Source: Roseitranquillus sp963709765
GTDB lineage: Bacteria; Pseudomonadota; Alphaproteobacteria; Rhodobacterales; Rhodobacteraceae
Direction of reading: 5' to 3'
DNA length: 64,000 bases
Assembly (NCBI GenBank): GCA_963709765.1
Contig: CAVPXL010000004.1
Location: 124,001 to 188,000 of the forward strand
The notes beneath the pieces were generated by a model. The model saw only the letters and a program-made list of their open reading frames with translations, was not told the origin of the DNA and searched no databases. Below, piece after piece: positions 35,106 to 42,912 of the stretch. A program made the translations under genes and the position numbers. The first letter of the stretch is position 1, and each line of letters opens with the position of its first letter.

Positions 35106-36056
35106 ATGGCACGCGGACGCCAAGCGGAGAAACCGACCGGAATTCCGGCCGAAGGGTGGAAGGATGTCGCCCTTCGCGTCAAGAACGAGATTAGCGCGGA
35201 CCATGTCGGACTGGTCGCGGCCGGCGTTGCCTTTTACGGTCTGCTGGCGCTTTTCCCCGCGATCACCGCCTGTCTCGCCATCGCGGGCATCCTGATCGAG
35301 CCGCAGGGAATCGTCGACCAGCTTCAGCAGATCGGCCAGCTCATGCCCGAGCAGGCGGCCCAGATCATCGTCGACCAGGCGACGCAGGTGGCCGGCTCCG
35401 CCGAAGGCGGATTGGGCATCGCCGCGGTGGGCGGCATCCTGCTGGCCGTCTATTCTGCGTCCAGGGGGATGAGCAGTCTCCTCGAGGGCATGAACGTCGC
35501 CTACGACGAAACCGACGAGCGCGGCTTCATCAAGCGCACGCTCCTGGTCTACGGCCTTACCCTGTTTCTCATCATCGGCTTTCTCATCGGCATGGGGGTC
35601 GCGATGGTGCTGCCGGCCGTCCTGGGCACGCTCGGACTGGGCCCGATCGTCGAATTCATCGCGCATGCAGCCAGTTGGGCTTTCCTGGTTGTACTGACGG
35701 TCATCGGTCTGGCGGTGCTTTATCGTTACGGCCCGGACAGGGAAGACCCCGAATGGCAGTGGGTGACGCCGGGCGCGATGATCGCGACACTTCTCTGGGT
35801 CGTGGGCTCGGTGGGATTTGCCTTCTACGTCGGCAACTTCGCCAGCTACAACGAGACGTTTGGCTCGCTTGGCGGCGTGATCGTTCTACTGATGTGGCTG
35901 TGGCTGTCGGCCTATATCGTCCTGCTGGGCGCCGAGGTGGACAGCGAGATGGAAGCGCAGACGACTGCCGACACGACGACCGGCCCCGATGAGCCGATGG
36001 GCGAGCGCGGCGCGGTCAAGGCCGACAATCTTGGCGAGGCAAGGGGCAAGGATTGA
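35106..36056 (+). CDS. YihY/BrkB family membrane protein
   Basis: This 316-aa protein has the family's start (V-A-A-G-V-A-F-Y-G-L-L-A-L-F-P), about six transmembrane helices and the S-R-G-M-S-S-L-L-E-G-M-N segment. A soluble, acidic C-terminal tail follows W-L-S-A-Y-I-V-L-L-G-A-E. Older databases call the family ribonuclease BN, but that activity belongs to another protein. Its true function is unknown, with transport or envelope roles suggested. It follows the antiporter by 100 bases. Confidence 0.9.
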   Translation: MARGRQAEKPTGIPAEGWKDVALRVKNEISADHVGLVAAGVAFYGLLALFPAITACLAIAGILIEPQGIVDQLQQIGQLMPEQAAQIIVDQATQVAGSAEGGLGIAAVGGILLAVYSASRGMSSLLEGMNVAYDETDERGFIKRTLLVYGLTLFLIIGFLIGMGVAMVLPAVLGTLGLGPIVEFIAHAASWAFLVVLTVIGLAVLYRYGPDREDPEWQWVTPGAMIATLLWVVGSVGFAFYVGNFASYNETFGSLGGVIVLLMWLWLSAYIVLLGAEVDSEMEAQTTADTTTGPDEPMGERGAVKADNLGEARGKD

Positions 36057-36111
36057 CCCATCCCGGTGTCGGCGGATTGACCCCTCGCGGATGCGGCGCG
36101 ATGGTGAGGGA

Positions 36112-36972
36112 ATGACACGGTATTTCGTCTATGACGTCTTTACTGAAACGCCTTTCGGGGGAAACCCGCTGGCCGTGATTCCCGATGCTGCAGGGTTGCC
36201 CGAGGCCGCGCTGCAGCCGTTGGCCCGCGAGTTCGGCTTTTCCGAAACCGTCTTTCTCTATCCGCCGGACGATCCCGGCCATTCGGCGCGACTGCGGATC
36301 TTCACACCTGTCAACGAGATCCCGTTCGCGGGCCATCCGACGGTCGGCGCGGCCGTCGCGCTTCATGCCGAGGGTCACCCGGCCGAGATGGTGCTGGAAC
36401 TGGGCTCCGGGCCCGTCGAAGCCAAGGCTGGAAACGGACGGGCGCAATTCACTACCCGCGCGCGCCTCGAGAGGCTGGGAGAGATGCCCGCGGGGCTGGT
36501 CGCGGCCTGCGCGGGCCTTCCCGAACAGGCGATCCGACGTCCACCCGTCATCGCCTCCGTGGGGCTGCCGTTCGTGCTGGCCGAACTCACGGATGACGAC
36601 GCGCTCGACCTCGCGGCCCCGGCGGCGGAGCCGTTTCGCGATGGTGAGGCGCGTTATGGCGGCAATGCCGACCTGTTCGCCGTTCTGCTCTATGTGCGCG
36701 ACGGCAATGCGGTGCGGGCGCGAATGTTCGCCCCGCTCTCGAACATTCCCGAGGACCCGGCCACGGGCAGCGCCGCCGCCGCGCTCGGTGCGCATCTCGC
36801 AAATGGCGGCGCGATCGAGCTGAACGTGACGCAGGGCGTGCAGATGGGCCGGCCTTCCCGGATCGATGTCACCGTCACCGGCAATGCGGTGACGATCGCG
36901 GGCGACGCGGTACGCGTGATGGAAGGCTCTCTCGTCGCGCCGGGGCTTTCGAGCGCAACTGCGATCGGGTAA
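36112..36972 (+). CDS. PhzF family isomerase/epimerase-like protein
   Basis: This 286-aa protein has the PhzF fold signatures: V-F-T-E-T-P-F-G-G-N-P-L-A-V near the start, E-I-P-F-A-G-H-P-T near residue 66 and E-D-P-A-T-G-S-A-A in the C-terminal half. The catalytic glutamate of the F-S-E-T segment (near residue 46) is present. The family includes phenazine biosynthesis isomerase and many uncharacterised homologues; no phenazine genes are nearby, so a general metabolic role is more likely. The start ATG follows GTGAGGGA. Confidence 0.87.
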   Translation: MTRYFVYDVFTETPFGGNPLAVIPDAAGLPEAALQPLAREFGFSETVFLYPPDDPGHSARLRIFTPVNEIPFAGHPTVGAAVALHAEGHPAEMVLELGSGPVEAKAGNGRAQFTTRARLERLGEMPAGLVAACAGLPEQAIRRPPVIASVGLPFVLAELTDDDALDLAAPAAEPFRDGEARYGGNADLFAVLLYVRDGNAVRARMFAPLSNIPEDPATGSAAAALGAHLANGGAIELNVTQGVQMGRPSRIDVTVTGNAVTIAGDAVRVMEGSLVAPGLSSATAIG

Positions 36973-36999
36973 GGACGGTCGGGCCACGTCGGGGGGTCC

Positions 37000-37416
37000 A
37001 TGCGGCAATCGATCAGAGCCCGCGCCGAGCGGAGGGGTCTGCGGATGACCGGCCCGCGCCGTACGATCGCGGCGGTACTCGACGAGTCGTCGGACCATCC
37101 CGACGTGGAAGAGCTGCATGCGCGTGCCGCGGGACGGGATGCCCGCATCTCGCTCGCCACGGTCTACAGGACGGTCAAGCTCTTCGAGGAGGCCGGCCTG
37201 TTGGAGCGTGTCGATTTCGGCGATGGCCGCGCGCGCTACGAGGATGCCGAGCGTGCCCATCACGACCACCTGATCGACGTGTCCTCCGGCGAGGTGATCG
37301 AGTTCGTCGACCCCGAGATCGAGGAATTGCAGGACCGCATCGCCAGGCGGCTCGGCTACCGGCTCACCGGGCACCGCATGGAGCTGTTCGGGGTCAAGCT
37401 GTCGACCGACGACTGA
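37000..37416 (+). CDS. Fur-family metal-dependent repressor (Fur/Mur type)
   Basis: This 138-aa regulator has the Fur winged helix (I-S-L-A-T-V-Y-R-T-V-K) and the metal-binding segment H-H-D-H-L-I-D (H87, H88, D89, H90). It has no cysteines, so the structural CxxC zinc site of E. coli Fur is missing, as in many alphaproteobacterial Fur/Mur proteins. I favour Fur/Mur over Irr because Irr's heme-regulatory and HHH features are not seen. It may control manganese or iron uptake. It lies 27 bases after phzF. Confidence 0.88.
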   Translation: MRQSIRARAERRGLRMTGPRRTIAAVLDESSDHPDVEELHARAAGRDARISLATVYRTVKLFEEAGLLERVDFGDGRARYEDAERAHHDHLIDVSSGEVIEFVDPEIEELQDRIARRLGYRLTGHRMELFGVKLSTDD

Positions 37417-37463
37417 GCGAAGAAGCCGCTCTTCGGCCCTTCTCTCCATCGGCGCGTCCGCGT

Positions 37464-38426
37464 ATGGACGAGAACGCGGGACAGACCCGCGGCTCCGGAG
37501 CGAACCCGTTGGACAACAGACACGGCATCATCCTGATGTCGCTCGCCATGGCGGGCTTCGCGCTCGAGGATACCTTCATCAAGCTGTCTTCGGCGACGCT
37601 CCCGGTCGGCCAGATCCTGGCGATCCTCGGCCTTGGCGGCGCCGCGTTCTTCGGCCTGCTCTGCTGGCGCCAGGGCAAGAACCCTATCTCGCGCGACTTC
37701 CTGCTGCCCTCGGTCATCCTGCGTAACGCGGGCGAAGTGGTGGCCGGCGCGGGCTTCGTCACGGCGCTCGCCCTCACACCTCTGGCCAGCGCCAGCGCCA
37801 TCTTGCAGGCGACACCGCTCGCCGTGACGGCCGGAGCGGCCGTGTTCCTTGACGAGCGCGTCGGCTGGCGCCGGTGGAGCGCCATCGCGGTGGGCTTCAC
37901 TGGCGTGCTGCTGGTCGTGCGTCCCGGCCTGGAGGGGTTCCAGCCGGCCTCGCTCTTCGCGGTGATGGCCGTCGTGGCTCTGGCGGCCCGCGATGTCGCC
38001 ACCCGCGTGATCCCGAAGCGTGTCGCGACGGCGCAGCTCTCGGCGTGGGCTTTCGCCGTCATGGTGCCCACGGGTCTTGCCATGATGCTGGCCGGTCGCG
38101 ACGCCGGCATCTCGCCGGATCCCGTGACCTGGATCTGGCTCCTCGGCGCGGTCTGTTTCGGCCCTGCCGGCTATTACGCGATCACGGCCGCCATGCGGGT
38201 GGGCGAGATATCGGTTGTCACGCCGTTCCGCTACCTGCGTCTGGTCTTCGCGCTCGTTATCGGGGCCATCGTCTTCGGCGAGCGGCCGGATCTCTGGACG
38301 CTGGCTGGCGCGACGGTCATCATCGGCACCGGGCTCTACACCTTGTCGCGCGAGGCACGATCACGCCGGTCGGTTCCGGAAAGGCATGCCGCGCCAACAG
38401 CATCCATACCAAGAGCGGGGAGATGA
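37464..38426 (+). CDS. EamA/DMT family transporter (second copy)
   Basis: This 320-aa protein has ten predicted helices in two EamA repeats after a short polar N-terminus. Typical segments are L-Q-A-T-P-L-A-V-T at the end of repeat 1 and F-R-Y-L-R-L-V-F-A-L-V-I-G in repeat 2. The C-terminus is arginine-rich and ends 2 bases before the enolase start. It is only distantly similar to the other EamA protein in the window. Substrate unknown. Cotranscription with enolase is possible. Confidence 0.85.
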   Translation: MDENAGQTRGSGANPLDNRHGIILMSLAMAGFALEDTFIKLSSATLPVGQILAILGLGGAAFFGLLCWRQGKNPISRDFLLPSVILRNAGEVVAGAGFVTALALTPLASASAILQATPLAVTAGAAVFLDERVGWRRWSAIAVGFTGVLLVVRPGLEGFQPASLFAVMAVVALAARDVATRVIPKRVATAQLSAWAFAVMVPTGLAMMLAGRDAGISPDPVTWIWLLGAVCFGPAGYYAITAAMRVGEISVVTPFRYLRLVFALVIGAIVFGERPDLWTLAGATVIIGTGLYTLSREARSRRSVPERHAAPTASIPRAGR

Positions 38427-38427
38427 C

Positions 38428-39702
38428 ATGACATCCATCATCGACATCATGGGACGCGAGATCCTCGACAGCCGGGGCAACCCGACCGTCGAAGTCGACG
38501 TGCTTCTCGAGGACGGCACGCTGGGACGCGCGGCCGTCCCCTCGGGCGCTTCGACCGGCGCCCACGAAGCGGTCGAGCGCCGCGACGGCGACAAGTCCCG
38601 CTACGGCGGCAAGGGCGTGCTCCAGGCCGTCGACGCGGTGAACGGCGAGATCGCCGAGGCGCTGACCGGCTTCGACGCGACCGAGCAGGAAGCCATCGAC
38701 GCCGCCATGATCGAGATGGACGGCACCGCCAACAAGGGCCGGCTGGGCGCCAACGCGATCCTTGGCGTATCGTTGGCCGTGGCCAAGGCGGCTGCCGAAG
38801 CGATGGGACAGCCGCTCTACCGCTATGTGGGCGGCACCTCTGCGCGCGTGCTTCCGGTGCCGATGATGAACATCATCAATGGCGGCGAACATGCCGACAA
38901 CCCGATCGACATCCAGGAATTCATGATCATGCCGGTCGCGGCCGACACGGTGGCCGATGCCGTCCGCGTCGGTTCGGAAATCTTCCAGACACTCAAGAAG
39001 GAACTGTCCGCCGCGGGCCACAACACGGGCATCGGCGACGAGGGCGGGTTCGCCCCCGCTCTCTCCAGCACCAGAGACGCGCTGGACTTCATCCTGCGCT
39101 CGATCGAGAAAGCCGGCTACTCGCCCGGCGGCGACGTCATGCTGGCGCTCGACTGTGCCTCGACCGAGTATTTCGACGGTGGCACCTACCGGATGAAGGG
39201 AGAGGGCAAGACGCTCGGCCCGGACGAGAACGTGGCCTACCTCGCGGCTCTGGTGGACGACTACCCGATCTTGTCGATCGAGGACGGGTGCGCGGAGGAC
39301 GATTGGGACGGCTGGCGCGCGCTGACCGAGGCGCTCGGCGATCGCGTGCAGCTTGTGGGCGACGACCTATTCGTGACCAACCCCGAACGCCTCGCCCAGG
39401 GCATCGAGAAGGGCTGCGGCAACTCGCTGCTGGTCAAGGTCAACCAGATCGGCACCCTGTCGGAGACGCTCCGCGCCGTGGACATGGCGCATCGCGCGCG
39501 GTTCACATGCGTGATGAGCCACCGTTCGGGCGAGACCGAAGACGCGACCATCGCCGACCTCGCAGTGGCTACCAATTGCGGCCAGATCAAGACGGGCTCA
39601 CTCAGCCGCTCGGACCGGCTCGCCAAGTACAACCAGCTCATCCGCATCGAAGAGATGCTGGCCGAGACGGCGATCTACGCGGGCCGCTCGATCCTGCGCT
39701 GA
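38428..39702 (+). CDS. eno: Enolase
   Basis: This 424-aa glycolytic enzyme dehydrates 2-phosphoglycerate to phosphoenolpyruvate. Catalytic and magnesium-binding elements are present: S-G-A-S-T-G near residue 40, the acid pair in G-D-E-G-G-F, D-D-L-F-V-T-N, the lysine in L-L-V-K-V-N-Q-I-G-T and S-H-R-S-G-E-T-E-D. The start M-T-S-I-I-D-I is preceded by GGGGAGA. A longer in-frame start overlapping the transporter is not supported by conservation. Confidence 0.97.
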   Translation: MTSIIDIMGREILDSRGNPTVEVDVLLEDGTLGRAAVPSGASTGAHEAVERRDGDKSRYGGKGVLQAVDAVNGEIAEALTGFDATEQEAIDAAMIEMDGTANKGRLGANAILGVSLAVAKAAAEAMGQPLYRYVGGTSARVLPVPMMNIINGGEHADNPIDIQEFMIMPVAADTVADAVRVGSEIFQTLKKELSAAGHNTGIGDEGGFAPALSSTRDALDFILRSIEKAGYSPGGDVMLALDCASTEYFDGGTYRMKGEGKTLGPDENVAYLAALVDDYPILSIEDGCAEDDWDGWRALTEALGDRVQLVGDDLFVTNPERLAQGIEKGCGNSLLVKVNQIGTLSETLRAVDMAHRARFTCVMSHRSGETEDATIADLAVATNCGQIKTGSLSRSDRLAKYNQLIRIEEMLAETAIYAGRSILR

Positions 39703-39755
39703 TGCGGCGCGTGAGACGAGCAGCCCTTCGACCGATTTCAATCTGCGCTACGGTC

Positions 39756-39772
39756 CCCGCTCAAGGAGCGGG
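39756..39772 (+). terminator. Hairpin downstream of enolase
   Basis: CCCGCTC and GAGCGGG form a 7-bp stem with a 3-base loop about 50 bases after the eno stop. No T-tract follows, so it is a weak candidate for the transcript end. Confidence 0.45.
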
Positions 39773-39920
39773 AGCCAAGGCCGTTCGCGACCGCCCGAAC
39801 TCGTCGGGACGTCGCGGAGGCAGGAGATTTCTGGGGGAACCACTTCACTCAGCCCGGTGCGGCCGCTCTGGCTTCTGTCGGGTCTCGCTGTCAAATACTG
39901 GCAGCAGATCTCATGGCAGC
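39773..39920. other. Non-coding stretch between enolase and the insertion element
   Basis: I see no gene here. The last 50 bases (from 39870) show weak similarity to the reverse complement of the bases just outside the right end of the element, and contain a partial duplication (GGCAGCA repeated 15 bases apart). The region from the eno stop to 40037 is the longest gene-free stretch in the window, but the element's left end occupies its last part. Confidence 0.5.
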
Positions 39921-39961
39921 AAGGCCCCCTTCAAGGCCAGCCCCTGACACTAATTGTTGAA
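39921..39961 (+). repeat. Left terminal inverted repeat of the element
   Basis: It starts AAGGCCCCCTTCAAGG, continues through CCCCTGACACTAA and ends TGTTGAA. It pairs with 42290-42331 in inverse orientation with five differences including one gap. The shared CCCCTGACACTAA block is perfectly conserved. Confidence 0.85.
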
Positions 39962-39962
39962 G

Positions 39963-39989
39963 ATCCCACGCTCGATGCGTGGGATTTTT
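39963..39989 (+). terminator. Intrinsic terminator just inside the left end of the element
   Basis: ATCCCACGC and GCGTGGGAT form a perfect 9-bp stem with a 5-base loop, followed by TTTT. It begins 2 bases after the left repeat and is oriented to stop transcription entering from the enolase side. Confidence 0.8.
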
Positions 39990-40037
39990 CCTCCTGGTGG
40001 GTTCTTCCTACTTTCCTCCAAACAATGGGGGACGAGT

Positions 40038-40505
40038 ATGGCGAGAGATTTCAAAGAAGCGGCAGCTAAGGCGGATCGTGAGGAGCCTTCATTCGCAAGC
40101 AAAGTTTCTTGCGCGCTATTATTTTGTCTCTTCGCATACGGCGCTGGAGCGTGGATTTTCTTTGGCTCAGAGTCGACACCAGAAGCAAATGCCGCAACCG
40201 GGTGCGGGACCCGAGCTGCCTGTATCATCGAAGAACACAAGATCGCGGCATAAGTGCGGTGCGAGCCTGAAATCGAAGATATGGGCAATCAAACCTCCAG
40301 GTGGACGAACAGTTGGTATAAATCCCGGTTCAGCCACTACGCAGTCGATCTTGGAGACGACAACGCCCTGACGATGTTCGGCGACACGATCGAGTTCCAG
40401 AACGCTTTTGGAGCGTGGCAAAGGGCATCATATGAATGTGTTTATGACTACTCAAAAGAAATCATGCTCACGGTTTCGGGTCAACCCGGCCGCCTGGACC
40501 TATAG
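40038..40505 (+). pseudogene. Passenger gene of the element, split by an in-frame TAA
   Basis: Two adjacent open segments lie in the same frame, separated only by a TAA at 40251-40253. The first (71 aa) has a charged start (M-A-R-D-F-K-E-A-A) and one transmembrane helix (L-L-F-C-L-F-A-Y-G-A-G-A-W-I-F-F). The second (up to 83 aa) begins with GTG directly after the stop and contains F-Q-N-A-F-G-A-W and a final G-R-L-D-L. Together they look like one membrane-anchored protein of about 155 aa with a small C-terminal domain. Either the stop is a nonsense mutation, or the second half is made by restart at the GTG or an ATG at 40281. GC content is lower than in the flanking genes. Function unknown. 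Confidence 0.6.
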
Positions 40506-42223
40506 CAGATCTCGCTCATAGACCCGACCTCGTGCCAGTCCGACCCGCATCGCCGGCGTCTGCCTATCCACGCCGGGTTCCATCCAGTCGTGGTAGAAGC
40601 GATAGACCTCGACGAGCTTCGACAGCACGACGGGGTCGTAGAGATGATGCCTCGCCCAGACACGACCATGGCCGTTCGTTGTGATCTGCGGACGGCGGCG
40701 AAACGGACATTCGAGCGGAAGCGATGGAAGTAGCTGTCGACGCCGCGGAGCGTGGCCAGGCGCATCAGCTTGGCCGTCTCCCTTGTTCCCATACCCGGGT
40801 GGTCCGTGAGCAACAGGACGCGCTTGTTGGGCTCGCTCTTGGTCGGGAAGGGATACTGGAACCAGGCGCCGACCGGCTCGCCAACGAGGCGGACAGCCAC
40901 CTCGTCATCCACGATCTGGCAGAAGAACTCGGGCGGGATCAGGCTCAACTCGGCGTGGGTCAGCCCTGTCGCGGCGCAGAGGTCAGTTCGACCGTCAGCG
41001 ACCACGCTCATGCGCGCGTCGTTGGTCATTGCCTTCTCGAAGTCGATGACGGCGAGGTGCGCGCGCCCGGCCGATACCTCGGGCTGGAAGACTGTCGTGA
41101 ACGATTGCTTGAGACCAGCGTCCCCGTCCATAACGAAGATCAGCGGGGCCTCCGTCTCGCCGATGTGGTCGCGTAGCCGCATCGCGTGTGCGAACTGCAT
41201 CACATCGTAGCGCAACATCGAGCCCGTGGCAGGCAGCCCGTATTCCTCCACCTGCGGCAGTCCCGCGGCCTTCGCGAGCCGGGTGAGATAGGCGTCGAAC
41301 TCGGTCTTCGTCCAGATGCGGGCGTGGCGGCGAAATGCCGAGACCTGGTCCTCATTCGCCGCGAGGGCCTGGGCTTCGGCTTCCTCCGGCGAGATATCCG
41401 GGTCGAGCTGGAACGAGGCCTCCATGATGAAGCCCCAGCGCGCGTGTGCCGTGCAGAGATGTTGGAACACCACCGGGAAGCGACGCTTCCGGCTGGGCCA
41501 GTTGATGGTCAGCGCCTGGCTGTCTGTGGCGAAGCGGGAGTCGACCTGCCTGAAGTCGATACGCGAGAAGTCCTCACGGCGGGCCACGAAGCTCCGCACG
41601 CGCTCGTGGTAGAAGTCGATCCGCCGGTAGATATCGCGATAGGCCAGCCCGGAAATCTTCGCGGTTTTTGCCAGCGAGAGGTCGTTGCAGAGCATATCGA
41701 GAACCAGGCGGTTCTTGACGGAGCGCTTGTGCCGGCGGGCCGGCCTGCCGGTCGAGGATGTTTTGGCACGGGCCTTACGCCGCCACCGCGGGTCGCCGCC
41801 CTTGGTTTTCCCGAAGCTCTGGTAGAGACTCGGATGCTCGTTGATGGGGAGATCCTGGTTCGCACAGCCCGCGGTGCGGCAGGCCGGTGCGCACGGGTCT
41901 ATGTCGCGCAGGCGGCGCACCCGCTCGTGCTCCTCGACGACCGCCCGGTTATTCTTTACCCGGGAGGTTTTACCGCAGGCGGAACACTTGTAGAACTCTT
42001 TGTGTTTGCCTCCTGGAACTGCTCCGCGTGGCACGCCGGGCAGCGCAGAGGGAGATCCCGTCGGCCGCCAGAACGGATCAGGCAGCACTCCGTAATGGGC
42101 GCACGCCGGATTGCGACAGAAGTTGAGATCGACACCCGCCACACGCGCGTGCGGTTTTCGGACCAGTGGCACCACCACTGCCGCCGAAGATATCTTCGAG
42201 ACGCTCGACACCTTTTTCTCCAT
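40500..42223 (-). CDS. Putative transposase with N-terminal zinc ribbon (apparent -1 frameshift near the C-terminus)
   Basis: From the start M-E-K-K-V-S-S the protein shows cysteines C36 and C41, C80 and C83, and C111, C115 and C120, fitting one or two zinc-binding modules. A helix-turn-helix lies at about 168-205 (A-K-T-A-K-I-S-G-L-A). A large domain follows with acidic residues in strand-like contexts (I-D-F-R-Q-V-D, F-V-M-D-G-D near 364-368, V-I-D-F-E-K) that could form a DDE-type site. After about residue 505 the natural ending (N-G-H-G-R-V-W-A-R, then L-A-R-G-R-V-Y-E-R-D-L-L) is in another frame, so a base is missing near 40695-40706. The repaired length is about 574 aa. The family is not one I can name. 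Confidence 0.7.
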
Positions 42224-42257
42224 TCGGATGACGGTCAAGCGTGGTGTCGAAGAGAAA

Positions 42258-42278
42258 GTTGGCCGCAGTGCGGCCAAC
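42258..42278 (-). terminator. Hairpin just inside the right end of the element
   Basis: GTTGGCCGC and GCGGCCAAC form a perfect 9-bp stem with a 3-base loop. In the minus direction it is followed by TTTCTCTTC. It lies between the right repeat and the transposase start, where it could stop transcription entering from the PRC-barrel gene or act as an operator. Confidence 0.6.
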
Positions 42279-42289
42279 CGAAGTATTTT

Positions 42290-42331
42290 TTCAACATTTA
42301 GTGTCAGGGGATGACCCTTCAAGGGGGCCTT
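42290..42331 (-). repeat. Right terminal inverted repeat of the element
   Basis: Read on the minus strand it starts AAGGCCCCCTTGAAGG, continues through CCCCTGACACTAA and ends TGTTGAA, mirroring the left repeat at 39921-39961. Confidence 0.85.
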
Positions 42332-42365
42332 TCCGCCGGATTGTCGAAACGGCGGGCCGGAGAAG

Positions 42366-42788
42366 TCAGTTCCACCAGCCTTCGTCGACACCTTCCATCT
42401 CTTCGAGCTGCTCTTCGCTGTAGCGCGTGACGAGGCTGTAGCTGCGGTCGTCGACCGGCACCAGCTTGACGTCTCCCACACGCAGCAGGACATGCTTGTC
42501 CCCGATGTCGAGGAAGCCGCCGACCTCGGCCACGACGCCCGCCAACTCGCCGGACGTGTTGAGGACGATGTCCTCGATCTCACCGATCTGGTTCCATTCC
42601 GTGTCGACGGTCCCGTACTCGGCCCCCATCCAGCCTGCGTCGTCCCACTCCTGGTTGAGTGTGTAGACGGGGCCGCCGGTTATGTCGCGGCTACGGATCA
42701 GGTCAGCCATGTCGCCCATGTGGGTCTCCGCCAGAACAGGACCGGCGGCGATCGAAAGAGCAAGTGCGGATGCAGCGATGCGTAGCAT
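42366..42788 (-). CDS. Secreted PRC-barrel domain protein
   Basis: This 140-aa protein has a signal peptide (M-L-R-I-A-A-S-A-L-A-L, cleavage after V-L-A) and a PRC-barrel-like domain. The latter shows I-G-E-I-E-D-I-V-L-N and G-E-L-A-G-V-V-A-E-V-G-G-F-L-D-I-G, typical of photosynthesis-related and stress-related PRC barrels. It should be periplasmic. AGAGAGG lies 7 bases before the ATG. The right end of the insertion element lies 34 bases beyond its stop, so the insertion spared the gene but may have replaced its terminator. Confidence 0.82.
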   Translation of the reverse strand: MLRIAASALALSIAAGPVLAETHMGDMADLIRSRDITGGPVYTLNQEWDDAGWMGAEYGTVDTEWNQIGEIEDIVLNTSGELAGVVAEVGGFLDIGDKHVLLRVGDVKLVPVDDRSYSLVTRYSEEQLEEMEGVDEGWWN

Positions 42789-42912
42789 GATTATACCTCT
42801 CTTTGTACTTCGATTTTCGATTGCCCTTTCAACGGGCGAGAAGCAGGGCTGTTCCGGATTTTCTTGAGCCGACGCTGCGTAAGCCTGCACCTTGCCGCGG
42901 CTTCCAGTGACG

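Larger units (their letters stand above)
39921..42331. mobile_element. Insertion element of unassigned family, about 2.4 kb
   Basis: A segment of 2,411 bases is bounded by terminal inverted repeats of 41 and 42 bases that match at about 37 positions. Inside lie one long minus-strand gene with zinc-ribbon and helix-turn-helix features (the presumed transposase) and one small plus-strand gene, converging tail to tail. Just inside each repeat is a perfect 9-bp hairpin. The passenger gene has visibly lower GC than the chromosome. I find no target-site duplication at the repeat edges. The architecture does not match an IS family I can name with confidence. Confidence 0.75.
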
